DNA of 64,000 nt, from the NCBI RefSeq assembly GCF_009363435.1, contig NZ_CP045354.1, positions 4,740,501 through 4,804,500 on the forward strand, in the 5' to 3' direction. A program made the translations under genes and the position numbers. The stretch comes from Labrenzia sp. THAF82. GTDB taxonomy: Bacteria > Pseudomonadota > Alphaproteobacteria > Rhizobiales > Stappiaceae. The notes below the pieces were generated by a model. That model did not search any database. It saw nothing but the letters and a program-made list of their open reading frames with translations, and had not been told where the DNA came from. Numbering within the stretch: position 1 is the stretch's first letter; every line of letters starts with the position of its first letter. Of this stretch, positions 46,332-55,264 are shown in pieces.

Positions 46332-47387
46332 ATGAAAACCATCAAGGGTCCAGCACTGTTTCTAGCCCAGTTTGCCGGGGACGAAGCACCATTCAATTCC
46401 TGGGATTCAATCACGAAATGGGCTGCGGATTGCGGCTATCTCGGTGTACAGGTCCCGAGTTGGGACGGACGCCTTATCGATCTGGAAAGGGCAGCTAGTT
46501 CAAAGACCTATTGCGAAGAATTTGCTGGAACAGCGAAGGACAACGGAGTTGAGATCACGGAACTCTCGACCCATCTTCAAGGCCAACTGGTTGCCGTACA
46601 TCCTGCCTATGACGATGCCTTTGACGGTTTCGCCGCTGCCCATGTGCGCGGCAATCCAGCCGCCAGGCAGGCCTGGGCTGTCGATCAGGTAAAAATGGCC
46701 CTCACCGCCAGCCACAATCTCGGCATTTCGGCACACGCAACCTTCTCCGGCGCGCTGGCATGGCCCTATCTCTACCCCTGGCCACAGCGCCCTGCCGGTC
46801 TGGTTGAAACAGCTTTCGACGAGCTTGCAAAACGGTGGCGTCCCATTCTCGACTATGCCGAAGATATGGGTGTCGACGTTTGCTATGAAATTCACCCGGG
46901 TGAAGACCTGCATGACGGTATCACGTTCGAAATGTTCCTTGAACGGGTGAGCAATCATAACCGATGCAAAATGCTCTACGACCCGTCGCATTACGTGCTG
47001 CAATGCCTCGACTACCTGGACAACATCGACATCTACAAGGACAGGATCGGCATGTTCCATGTAAAGGACGCCGAGTTCAACCCAACCGGACGGCAAGGTG
47101 TTTATAGCGGTTATCAGCCATGGGTCGATCGTGCGGGTCGGTTCCGCTCTCTCGGTGACGGTCAAGTCGATTTCGGTGCAGTCTTTTCCAAGATGGCCGC
47201 AAATGACTTTGACGGCTGGGCCGTTGTCGAATGGGAATGCTGCCTGAAACACCCCGAAGACGGTGCACGGGAAGGCGCGCAATTCGTCAAGGACCACATT
47301 ATCCGCGTCACCGAAAAGGCTTTCGACGATTTCGCCGACGGAGGCACCGATGACGCGGCCAACCGAAAAATGCTTGGAATAGGTTAG
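46332..47387 (+). CDS. Sugar phosphate isomerase/epimerase (AP endonuclease 2 fold TIM barrel)
   Basis: A 351-residue xylose-isomerase-like TIM barrel. Metal-site features include ELSTHLQGQLVAVHP (His), CYEIHPGEDLHDG (Glu and His), LYDPSHYVLQCLDYL (Asp and His), FHVKDAEFNP (His, Asp) and VVEWECCLKHPE (Glu). Such enzymes isomerise or epimerise sugars or keto-sugars, or cleave keto-glycosides. It pairs with the Gfo/Idh gene that follows 182 bases later. CTGGAGAAG precedes the ATG. Confidence 0.88.
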   Translation: MKTIKGPALFLAQFAGDEAPFNSWDSITKWAADCGYLGVQVPSWDGRLIDLERAASSKTYCEEFAGTAKDNGVEITELSTHLQGQLVAVHPAYDDAFDGFAAAHVRGNPAARQAWAVDQVKMALTASHNLGISAHATFSGALAWPYLYPWPQRPAGLVETAFDELAKRWRPILDYAEDMGVDVCYEIHPGEDLHDGITFEMFLERVSNHNRCKMLYDPSHYVLQCLDYLDNIDIYKDRIGMFHVKDAEFNPTGRQGVYSGYQPWVDRAGRFRSLGDGQVDFGAVFSKMAANDFDGWAVVEWECCLKHPEDGAREGAQFVKDHIIRVTEKAFDDFADGGTDDAANRKMLGIG

Positions 47388-47569
47388 TCAGAACACGCAA
47401 TGCATTGCCGCACGCCGTCTTACCGGACCAGTCATTTATGGCGAATTCAATGATCTTCTCCGTGATGGCGTCGGCGCGCTTCCTCCCGGCGGCGTTTCTT
47501 TGTAAAGAGTATTCAATCGATTTATGAAGCGCCTGATCAGGTGCTTGTAGAACAAACTGGAGGACCAGG

Positions 47570-48730
47570 ATGGCCATTGAAGGAACAGACACCGCGCAAA
47601 CACGCCCGATCCGCCTCGGCATGGTGGGAGGTGGCAAAGACGCCTTTATCGGAGCAGTCCACCGGATTGCCTCCAGGATCGACGGTGCCTATGAGCTGGT
47701 TGCCGGTGCCCTTTCCTCAACCCCGGAAAAAGCGCTTGAATCCGGACAGGCTCTCGGTCTGAAAAAAGATAGGACCTATGCATCCTTTGCCGATATGGCC
47801 AAACGGGAAGCACGACTGAAGGACGGCATCGAGGCCGTCGCGATTGTGACGCCCAACCATGTGCATTATCCGGCCGCCAGGGAGTTTTTGAAACGCGGCA
47901 TTCATGTCATCTGTGACAAGCCGCTCACGTCTACGCTTGCCGACGCCAAGAAACTGGTCAAGGCAGCGGAGAGCTCGAGTGCCCTGTTTTTCCTGACGCA
48001 CAACTATACCGGCTATCCTATGGTCCGTCAGGCGCGTGAACTCGTTCAAAGTGGCGAGCTTGGCACAATTCGCGTCATCCAGGTCGAATACCCTCAAGAC
48101 TGGCTTACGATCGAACAAGACAACAAGCAGGCCGAGTGGAGAACCGATCCGGCACGGACCGGGCTGGGCGGCTCGACCGGCGACATCGGAACACATGCCT
48201 ACAATCTGGCAAGCTTCATCACCGGTCAGCTGGCTGAAAGCCTCGCCGCCGATCTCCAATCCTTCGTACCGGGACGCCAGGTGGACGACAATGGCCACGT
48301 CATGCTTCGCTACGCGAGCGGCGCTCGAGGCATGCTGTGGTGTTCGCAGGTCGCTCCGGGAAATGAGAACAATCTCAAGATCCGCGTTTATGGCGACAAA
48401 GGCGGCCTGGAGTGGCATCAGGAAAACCCGAACTATCTTTACCTGACACCATTTGGCGAACCGAAACGGATTATCACCCGTGGCGGTGCAGGCATGTCGG
48501 AAAGTATCGGGCCTTCAACCCGTATTCCACCAGGACACCCTGAGGGCTATCTGGAAGGCTTTGCCAACCTTTATAAGGACGCGGCGGATGTCATCCGTGC
48601 GCATCAACGCGGGGAAGATCTCTCCTCTCTCGTGCCGAATGTGGAAGACGGCCTGGCCGGCGTTCGTTTTATAGATGCCTGCGTAAAGTCGTCATCACGC
48701 AATGCCGCCTGGGTCAAACTCGACGGCTAA
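47570..48730 (+). CDS. Gfo/Idh/MocA family oxidoreductase
   Basis: A 386-residue NAD(P)-dependent dehydrogenase. The nucleotide-binding motif is RLGMVGGGKDAFIGAVHR, the EKP-type motif is CDKPLTS, and the substrate side has THNYTGYPMVRQARE and GGSTGDIGTHAYNLASF (active-site His). GGAGGACC precedes the ATG. It is the last gene of the LacI-controlled operon. Together with the TIM-barrel enzyme it may carry out oxidation to a keto-sugar and its further conversion, which is inferred from similar gene pairs. Confidence 0.88.
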   Translation: MAIEGTDTAQTRPIRLGMVGGGKDAFIGAVHRIASRIDGAYELVAGALSSTPEKALESGQALGLKKDRTYASFADMAKREARLKDGIEAVAIVTPNHVHYPAAREFLKRGIHVICDKPLTSTLADAKKLVKAAESSSALFFLTHNYTGYPMVRQARELVQSGELGTIRVIQVEYPQDWLTIEQDNKQAEWRTDPARTGLGGSTGDIGTHAYNLASFITGQLAESLAADLQSFVPGRQVDDNGHVMLRYASGARGMLWCSQVAPGNENNLKIRVYGDKGGLEWHQENPNYLYLTPFGEPKRIITRGGAGMSESIGPSTRIPPGHPEGYLEGFANLYKDAADVIRAHQRGEDLSSLVPNVEDGLAGVRFIDACVKSSSRNAAWVKLDG

Positions 48731-48754
48731 ATGCTACAAGCGTCTCAAATGAAA

Positions 48755-48786
48755 AACGCCCGAGCATGTGTCTCGGGCGTTTTTTT
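48755..48786. terminator. Bidirectional terminator between convergent sugar operons
   Basis: Arms AACGCCCGAG (48755-48764) and CTCGGGCGTT (48772-48781) give a perfect 10-bp stem with a 7-base loop. A run of seven T residues (48780-48786) serves the plus strand and an A run (48752-48756) the minus strand. Confidence 0.93.
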
Positions 48787-48804
48787 CAAATTCGACGTTT
48801 CGGA

Positions 48805-50313
48805 TCAGCTTTCCGGCATCAGCGCATCGGGAAGGTTCTGATAGCAAACCGGCCGCAGGAACCTGCGAATTGCCAGCGTACCGACCGAGGTTGCGCCGAA
48901 ATTCGTCGATGCCGGATAAGGACCGCCATGAACCATGGCATCAGCGACCTCAACACCTGTCGGAAATCCGTTTGCCAGGACGCGGCCCGCCTTGCGCTCT
49001 AGGACTGGCATCAAGGTGCGAGCAAGCGCGGTGTCGCCCTCTTCCAAATGCAGCGTGCAGGTCAACTGGCCATCAAGGCTCTTGGCAATCTCAATCATCT
49101 GCGCTTCGTCTTTCACGCGCACGATAATGCCAAGCGGGCCAAATACCTCTTCGCCGAGCTGTTCGTTTTCCAACCAGGCTTCGCCTGTCGTTTCAAAGAG
49201 ATAGGGAGAGGCTTCGCGGGTATCACAGCTGGTGCCGATCAGCTCCCGGATGCCTGTGGTATCGGCAACAAGCTGACTGCCTGACCGGAATGCAGCTGCA
49301 ATACCATCGGTCAACATGGTCTGCTTGCCAACCTCTTTGAGAGCCGCTGTCGCAGCTTGGGCAAATGCATCTGCGTCAGGACCGTCAACAAGGATGACAA
49401 GACCCGGATTGGTGCAGAATTGACCAGCCCCCATCGTCAAGGACCCAGCCCAGCCCTTTGCAATGGCCTCGCCTTTGCCCGAAAGCGCCGCGGGCAGCAG
49501 GAACATCGGATTGACGGATCCAAGTTCGCCGAAGAACGGGATTGGAACCGGGCGCTGAGCACAAAGATCAAACAATGCGCGACCGCCCCGCAAGGAACCT
49601 GTAAATCCGACGGCACAGATCAATGGATGCTGCACCAACGCCTGCCCGACTTCGTAACCATCGCCCTGGATAAAGGAAAACACGCCAGGATGCAGGTCGC
49701 AGGATTTGACGGCAGCAGAAATCGCTTCAGCGACAATTTCGCCCGTTCCAGGATGCGCCGGATGCCCCCTGACCACAACGGGACAACCTGCTGCGAAAGC
49801 AGACGCCGTGTCACCACCCGCAGTCGAAAAGGCCAGAGGAAAATTGGATGCTCCGAAAACCGCGATCGGCCCGATCGGTCTTTGCACCAGTTTAAGATCT
49901 GGGCGCGGCAATGGTTGACGATCAGGAAGTGCTTCGTCGTGGTGCCGGTCCAGGTAGTCACCTTTGAGAATATGCGCGGCGAACAGGCGAAGCTGACCCG
50001 TTGTGCGGCCACGCTCTCCATTAAGGCGTGCTTCGGGGAGCCCTGTCTCGGATGTCCCGATCTCGGTGATGGCTTCAGCCCGCGCCTCGATTTCATCTGC
50101 AATTGCATTCAGGAACCTGGCCCGGTCCTCACGCGAAGAGTATCCGAAACTCCAGAAAGCTTCCTCGGCCGCGCGGCAGGCGGCATCCACCTGTGCAGCC
50201 GATCCAGTGGAATAGCTGTGAGGCGTTCCCTGCGCAGGCTGCGACTGGAACGAGGCGTCGCTCGCAACCCATTGACCTGCAACGAGTTGCTTTCCGTGGG
50301 GCATAAAAGTCAT
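48805..50313 (-). CDS. NADP-type aldehyde dehydrogenase, 2-oxoglutarate semialdehyde dehydrogenase
   Basis: A 502-residue aldehyde dehydrogenase. The active site has N157 (GASNFPLAF), E263 (FFGELGSVNP) and the nucleophile C300 (GAGQFCTNPG). The GASNFPLA and GQFCTNPG variants are those of the KGSADH branch that oxidises 2-oxoglutarate semialdehyde (2,5-dioxopentanoate) to 2-oxoglutarate. The ATG at 50313 (MTFMPHGKQLVAG) has AAAGG upstream. It ends the chvE operon, the right place for the last step of the non-phosphorylative pentose route. Confidence 0.9.
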   Translation of the reverse strand: MTFMPHGKQLVAGQWVASDASFQSQPAQGTPHSYSTGSAAQVDAACRAAEEAFWSFGYSSREDRARFLNAIADEIEARAEAITEIGTSETGLPEARLNGERGRTTGQLRLFAAHILKGDYLDRHHDEALPDRQPLPRPDLKLVQRPIGPIAVFGASNFPLAFSTAGGDTASAFAAGCPVVVRGHPAHPGTGEIVAEAISAAVKSCDLHPGVFSFIQGDGYEVGQALVQHPLICAVGFTGSLRGGRALFDLCAQRPVPIPFFGELGSVNPMFLLPAALSGKGEAIAKGWAGSLTMGAGQFCTNPGLVILVDGPDADAFAQAATAALKEVGKQTMLTDGIAAAFRSGSQLVADTTGIRELIGTSCDTREASPYLFETTGEAWLENEQLGEEVFGPLGIIVRVKDEAQMIEIAKSLDGQLTCTLHLEEGDTALARTLMPVLERKAGRVLANGFPTGVEVADAMVHGGPYPASTNFGATSVGTLAIRRFLRPVCYQNLPDALMPES

Positions 50314-50339
50314 GTCAAACCTTTTGGTTTTGTAACTGA

Positions 50340-51263
50340 TCAATAATGAAAGGCGTCGGTGGTGAGCCTGCGGCCCAATGAGAACGCGTCGCAGACATGG
50401 ATCATAGGCGAAAGATCCATGTCGCTTTTACCGTGTTTGACCAGCTCTGCCATGCGGGCATAAAGATTGGCATATTCGTGGTCTGCACCTTGTTTCACCA
50501 GGGTACCGTCAATTTCAAGCTTCGCACCGCCTTCTGAAAGCCTTGCACGGCCCTGATCGGTTTCCACATCGATATCCCAATTCTGCGGTCCGTCTTCTCT
50601 CCAGTCAAAAACCGCGCTCATGTCCGCACCCGTGGGATCAACGAAGGTCAGGTCCGCTGCGATCGGTGTCGACCTGTTTTCCGGAAACTCAAGCGTGGCC
50701 TCGGACAAATGAACCGGATACGGCAAAATTTCAGTCAGGATCGACAGAGCATTGATGCCCGGATCAAAGACACCCATGCCACCTGGCTCCCAGATCCACT
50801 CCTGACCAGGATGCCAGCGACGGACATCTTCTTTCCAGGTGATCAGCAGTTTTCGGATGACGCGGCTGGACAGCCATGATTTCAGGTCAGGCACGCAATC
50901 GGCGTAGCGTGAGTGCCAAGTCGCGAAAATCGAAACACCATGTTCCTTTGCCAGGTTCTCAAGCGTATAGCACTCTGCAAGGCTTTGCCCCGGCGGCTTT
51001 TCCAGCATCACGTTCTTGCCTGCCTTCAGCGCCTGAGCCGCATATTCAAAACGGGGCTGAGGTGGAATGGCCAGGGAGATCGTGGTGATGTCGGGCCTGC
51101 TATCAAGAAGCTCGTCAAGAGCTTCATAGTGATCTAGGCCGTCAATCGAGGCATGTCTGCTGACTGCGGCCTGCAGCGACCAGTCCGGGTTGCTTTCAAT
51201 TGACGGAATGTGCTGATCCCGAGCAATCTTGCCTATGCCAACCAGCGCCAGTTTTTCTGCCAT
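50340..51263 (-). CDS. L-arabinose/D-galactose 1-dehydrogenase (Gfo/Idh/MocA family)
   Basis: A 307-residue dehydrogenase that oxidises the C1 of L-arabinose or D-galactose to the lactone. The cofactor motif is VGIGKIARDQH. The catalytic residues by comparison with the Azospirillum brasilense enzyme are K89 (LEKPPG), D167 and N171 (GVFDPGINALSIL). The stretch WKEDVRRWHPGQEWIWEPGG matches that enzyme's family very closely. The ATG at 51263 overlaps the dehydratase stop (TAATG), so translation is coupled. The position in the operon supports arabinose or galactose breakdown. Confidence 0.92.
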   Translation of the reverse strand: MAEKLALVGIGKIARDQHIPSIESNPDWSLQAAVSRHASIDGLDHYEALDELLDSRPDITTISLAIPPQPRFEYAAQALKAGKNVMLEKPPGQSLAECYTLENLAKEHGVSIFATWHSRYADCVPDLKSWLSSRVIRKLLITWKEDVRRWHPGQEWIWEPGGMGVFDPGINALSILTEILPYPVHLSEATLEFPENRSTPIAADLTFVDPTGADMSAVFDWREDGPQNWDIDVETDQGRARLSEGGAKLEIDGTLVKQGADHEYANLYARMAELVKHGKSDMDLSPMIHVCDAFSLGRRLTTDAFHY

Positions 51264-53005
51264 TAGTGGGAGTCCTTCGGCACCGCGGAACCGCGGCACC
51301 CCTTCAGAAAATCAAAGTCAGCGCCTGTATCAGCCCCTTCGACATGGTCATGAAACAGGCGAGCGTAGCCACTTTCCGGAACATGATGCGACGGCGTCCA
51401 AGCGGCCAACCTGTCTACTAGCTCAACCTCGGATATGTCCAGATGCAATCGGCGTTTTGGAACATCCAGTTCGATCATATCTCCCGAGCGCACGACGGCA
51501 AGCGGGCCTCCGGCGGCAGCCTCGGGCGATGTGTGCAACACGACGGTTCCATATGCTGTCCCGGACATACGAGCATCGGATATGCGCACCATATCCGTGA
51601 TCCCTTTTTTCAAAACCTTGGGTGGGAGCCCCATATTGCCAACCTCGGACATGCCGGGATATCCCTTCGGACCACAGTTCTTGAGAACCATGATGCAGGT
51701 TTCATCGATGTCGAGAGCTTCGTCGTTTATCTTTGCCTTGTAGTCATCGATATCTTCAAACACCACGGCCCTGCCTCTGTGCTGCATCAGGTGCGGAGAT
51801 GCTGCGGAAGGTTTCAGGACCGCTCCGCTTGGGGCCAGGTTGCCTTTCAGAACGGCAATGCCGCCTTGCGATGTAAGGGCGCGGTCAACTGGCAGGATGA
51901 CGTCTTCATTCCAGTTTCGGGCGTTTTTCACCTGGTTCCAAATCGGTTCGCCGGCAACTGTGATCGCATCCTTGTTGAGCAGGTCCGCGTCCCCAAGACG
52001 CTTGAGGACGACGGGTAGACCGCCTGCATAGAAAAACTCTTCCATCAGGTATTTGCCGGACGGCATCAGGTTGACGATTGTCGGAATGTCCTTGCCGAAG
52101 CGGTCCCAGTCCTCCAGCGACAAATCCAGCCCGACACGCCCTGCAATGGCAAGCAGGTGGATCACAGCGTTGGTTGATCCGCCTATTGCGCCATTTGTAC
52201 GGATGGCGTTTTCAAATGCTTCACGCGTCAGAATGTCCGACGGTTTCAGGTCATCTTTGACCATTTGCACGATCCTGCGCCCGGACAAATGCGCCATCAC
52301 CCGGCGGCGACTGTCAACTGCAGGGATCGCAGCATTCCCGGACAATGCCATACCAAGGGCTTCAGCCATGGAGGCCATGGACGATGCCGTTCCCATGGTG
52401 TTGCATGTTCCAGGTGACCGGCTCATGGCCGTTTCCGCCTCCAGAAATTCTTCCGAAGTCATCTCACCGGCTTTGACCGCTTCTGAAAACTTCCACAAAT
52501 GCGTTCCGGATCCGACGCGTTCTCCCTGGAACCAGCCGTTCAGCATGGGGCCACCAGTGACAACAATGGCGGGCAAATCAACGGACGCTGCCCCCATCAT
52601 CAGTGACGGCGTAGTCTTGTCGCATCCCACAAGCAGGACAACCCCGTCCAGGGGCGCACCACGGATAGCCTCTTCAACGTCCATACTGGCCAGATTGCGA
52701 AACATCATGGCCGTTGGCCTCAACGTGCTTTCGCCTGTCGAAAAGACAGGAAATTCGACGGGAAACCCACCTGCTTCGTAGATCCCGTGTTTGACCCGTT
52801 CTGCCAGGTCCCGCAAATGCGCGTTGCAGGGTGTCAATTGCGACCAGGTATTGCAGATGCCAATCACCGGACGACCATCGAAAAGGTCATCAGGCAGGCC
52901 CTGATTTTTCATCCAGCTGCGGTGATAGATATGATCACGGCTCGTGCCACCGAACCATTCGGCCGAACGTAATTTGCGCGGCCACTTTGCGGGTTGGAAA
53001 ACCAT
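51263..53005 (-). CDS. L-arabinonate dehydratase (IlvD/Edd family)
   Basis: A 580-residue dehydratase. The [2Fe-2S] cysteines are C60 (SQLTPCN), C128 (LVGCDKTTP) and C201 (SPGTCNTMG). This matches the spacing of Rhizobium L-arabinonate dehydratase (59/127/200). The catalytic Ser region is DARMSGTAYGTVVLHTSPEA. It converts L-arabonate to 2-keto-3-deoxy-L-arabonate, and may accept D-fuconate or galactonate. It is 3 bases after gguC and overlaps the 1-dehydrogenase gene. Confidence 0.92.
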   Translation of the reverse strand: MVFQPAKWPRKLRSAEWFGGTSRDHIYHRSWMKNQGLPDDLFDGRPVIGICNTWSQLTPCNAHLRDLAERVKHGIYEAGGFPVEFPVFSTGESTLRPTAMMFRNLASMDVEEAIRGAPLDGVVLLVGCDKTTPSLMMGAASVDLPAIVVTGGPMLNGWFQGERVGSGTHLWKFSEAVKAGEMTSEEFLEAETAMSRSPGTCNTMGTASSMASMAEALGMALSGNAAIPAVDSRRRVMAHLSGRRIVQMVKDDLKPSDILTREAFENAIRTNGAIGGSTNAVIHLLAIAGRVGLDLSLEDWDRFGKDIPTIVNLMPSGKYLMEEFFYAGGLPVVLKRLGDADLLNKDAITVAGEPIWNQVKNARNWNEDVILPVDRALTSQGGIAVLKGNLAPSGAVLKPSAASPHLMQHRGRAVVFEDIDDYKAKINDEALDIDETCIMVLKNCGPKGYPGMSEVGNMGLPPKVLKKGITDMVRISDARMSGTAYGTVVLHTSPEAAAGGPLAVVRSGDMIELDVPKRRLHLDISEVELVDRLAAWTPSHHVPESGYARLFHDHVEGADTGADFDFLKGCRGSAVPKDSH

Positions 53006-53008
53006 TGA

Positions 53009-54004
53009 CTAGAGAACTTTCACGAGCGTGGCCGCATTTTCATCTGCGCGAAAGGCAAGACGGTTTTTGAGTGGAACACCAAAGCCTGGCGCTGAAATCT
53101 CAACCTCGTCGCCTTCCTTGCATGAAACACCATCGGCAAATGAAAGCGTTGCTGTGCCGAACATGTGCACATGAACATCACCAGGCTGACAAAACAGCTC
53201 GTATTTGAAGTGATGATGTTCCAGATTGGCCAACGTGTGAGACATGTTCGCCTCGCCTGACAAGAACGGCTTTTCCCAAAGGACACTGCCATTGCGCAAA
53301 ATCCGGCTCGTCCCCTGAACAGTTTCCGGCAAAGGCCCGACCAGCAACTCCGGACCGAAGGACGCGGGCCGCAGTTTGGAGTGCGCCAGATAAAGGTAGT
53401 TCTGCCGCTCCATGACGTGGTCAGAGAATTCGTTCGCGAGCGCAAAACCGACCCGGTAAGGCGTGCCGTCATCTGCAATGACATAAATGCCGGCGATTTC
53501 CGGTTCCTCACCTCCATCCTCGCTGAAGCCGGGGCTGATCAGATCGTCCCCCGGTGCGACAGCTGCACTGCCATTGCCCTTGTAGAACCACTCGGGTTGA
53601 ACACCCACATTGCCAGGCGTTGGCCGTCCAGCTTCCAGTCCCATGTGAAACATTTTCATGGAATCTGTAAGAGTGTCGGGATCCGCTTTCGCCTTGTTGT
53701 GCATGGCATCCCGGGTTGAGGCAGAGCCAAGATGCGTCAAACCCGTGCCGGTCAGATGCATGTGCGCAGCGTCCGGATGATGGATCGGCAGCAGCAACCG
53801 GTTTTCTTCGGCAAGCTTTTCAAGGTCGACAGCAGAACCCAGTTCATGTGACCTGATGCACGCAGTCAGGCTCTGCTCACGACCAATTGCCTCTTTCACC
53901 AGATCGTAACTTGAAGACACGCCTTTCAGGATCGAGGCTTCGCTGCCGTTTCGGACGACAACGGCGATTTCACCTGAATCGTCCCTAATTTGCGAAATCA
54001 GCAT
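53009..54004 (-). CDS. gguC: GguC / AraD1 family FAH-fold enzyme
   Basis: A 331-residue protein with a C-terminal fumarylacetoacetate-hydrolase fold. Metal ligands are in EEPEIAGIYVIADDG (two Glu) and ANEFSDHVMERQN. The name GguC comes from its place after gguAB in Agrobacterium. In this operon the usual fourth pathway enzyme, the DapA-type keto-deoxy-arabonate dehydratase, is absent, so GguC is the natural candidate for dehydrating 2-keto-3-deoxy-L-arabonate. The ATG at 54004 has AGGGATAGG upstream; a GTG one codon earlier is the alternative. It starts 3 bases after gguB. Confidence 0.88.
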   Translation of the reverse strand: MLISQIRDDSGEIAVVVRNGSEASILKGVSSSYDLVKEAIGREQSLTACIRSHELGSAVDLEKLAEENRLLLPIHHPDAAHMHLTGTGLTHLGSASTRDAMHNKAKADPDTLTDSMKMFHMGLEAGRPTPGNVGVQPEWFYKGNGSAAVAPGDDLISPGFSEDGGEEPEIAGIYVIADDGTPYRVGFALANEFSDHVMERQNYLYLAHSKLRPASFGPELLVGPLPETVQGTSRILRNGSVLWEKPFLSGEANMSHTLANLEHHHFKYELFCQPGDVHVHMFGTATLSFADGVSCKEGDEVEISAPGFGVPLKNRLAFRADENAATLVKVL

Positions 54005-54007
54005 CAC

Positions 54008-55252
54008 CTATCCCTGCTTGTTTTTGTTGTAGACATCGAAGATGACGGCAGCGAGCAGCACGAGGCCCTTGATCATCTGCTGATAATCAATCCCGATCCC
54101 CATGATCGACATGCCGTTGTTGAGTACACCCATCAGAAAAGCGCCGACCACTGCGCCGACAATGGTGCCGACGCCGCCTGACATCGATGCACCGCCGATA
54201 AAGACAGCTGCAATCACATCCAGTTCCAGCGCAAAACCTGCCTTGGGTGTTGCCGTGTTGAGCCGCGCGGCAAATACCAAACCTGCAGCTGCCGCCAGTA
54301 CACCCATGTTGGTAAAGGCCAGAAAGGTAAGCCGTTCGGTCTTGATACCGGACAGTTTGGCAGCTTTCTGATTGCCTCCGAGCGCATAGATACGCCGGCC
54401 CACAGTGGTGGTTTCTGTGATGAAGGCATAGATGATCGTCAAAACACCCATCGTGATCAAGACGTTGGGCAGCCCCCGGAACAGGGACAGTTTATACATC
54501 ACGAAAATGAGCGCCGCCGCGACGATCACATTCCGCGCAATGAAGAAACTCTTGGGCTCATCTTCAATGCCATAAATCTTGTTCTGTGCTCGTTGCCGCA
54601 GACCAAGCCAAACGACGAGAGCTGCAGCGACAAGTCCGGTGGTGAGTGCCAGTACATTGACCTGCCGGGCTCCGAAGAGATCAGCCAACCCCTGACCAAG
54701 TGCGGCCGGAAAGATGTCAGGGACAAACCCGGTTGCGATGATTTGGAATTCCTTGGGAAACGGTCCGACCGACTGCCCCTGCAAAAGCCAGAGCGAAAGT
54801 CCCCGAAAAACCAACATTCCTGCAAGTGTGACGATAAAGGACGGAATCTTCCAATAGGCAACCCAGTAGCCTTGAGCCGCACCAATGAGGCCGCCAGCGA
54901 CAAGACACGTCAGAATAGTAAGGAAAATGGGCTGCTCAAAGTTGACGATCATCACGGCTGCAAGAGCACCGATGAACCCCATGACAGACCCCACCGAAAG
55001 ATCGATATTGCCGGACACGATCACGACCAGCATGCCGAGCGCCATAATGATGATGTAGGAGTTCTGCAGCAGCAGGTTGGTGATGTTCACTGCGCGCAGC
55101 AATGTGCCGTCCGTAACGATCTGAAAGAACACCATCACGGCGATCAGCGCGAACAGCAGACCATATTGTCTGAGATGAGAAGACAGGTATTCGCCGATGC
55201 CCTTGGTTTCCACCGTCGTTTTCGATTGGCTATCGTTCTTTGCCAGATCCAT
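54008..55252 (-). CDS. gguB: Multiple-monosaccharide ABC transporter permease GguB
   Basis: A 414-residue permease, longer than RbsC because of the insert typical of the XylH/GguB branch (the ADLFGARQVNVLAL to YGIEDEPKSFF region). Hydrophobic segments run through the protein, with VIVSGNIDLSVGSVMGFIG and GGNQKAAKLSGIKTERLT as conserved permease parts. It moves ChvE-bound sugars (glucose, galactose, arabinose, xylose in Agrobacterium) across the inner membrane. It is 12 bases after gguA. Confidence 0.95.
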   Translation of the reverse strand: MDLAKNDSQSKTTVETKGIGEYLSSHLRQYGLLFALIAVMVFFQIVTDGTLLRAVNITNLLLQNSYIIIMALGMLVVIVSGNIDLSVGSVMGFIGALAAVMIVNFEQPIFLTILTCLVAGGLIGAAQGYWVAYWKIPSFIVTLAGMLVFRGLSLWLLQGQSVGPFPKEFQIIATGFVPDIFPAALGQGLADLFGARQVNVLALTTGLVAAALVVWLGLRQRAQNKIYGIEDEPKSFFIARNVIVAAALIFVMYKLSLFRGLPNVLITMGVLTIIYAFITETTTVGRRIYALGGNQKAAKLSGIKTERLTFLAFTNMGVLAAAAGLVFAARLNTATPKAGFALELDVIAAVFIGGASMSGGVGTIVGAVVGAFLMGVLNNGMSIMGIGIDYQQMIKGLVLLAAVIFDVYNKNKQG

Positions 55253-55264
55253 AGGTATTGCTCG

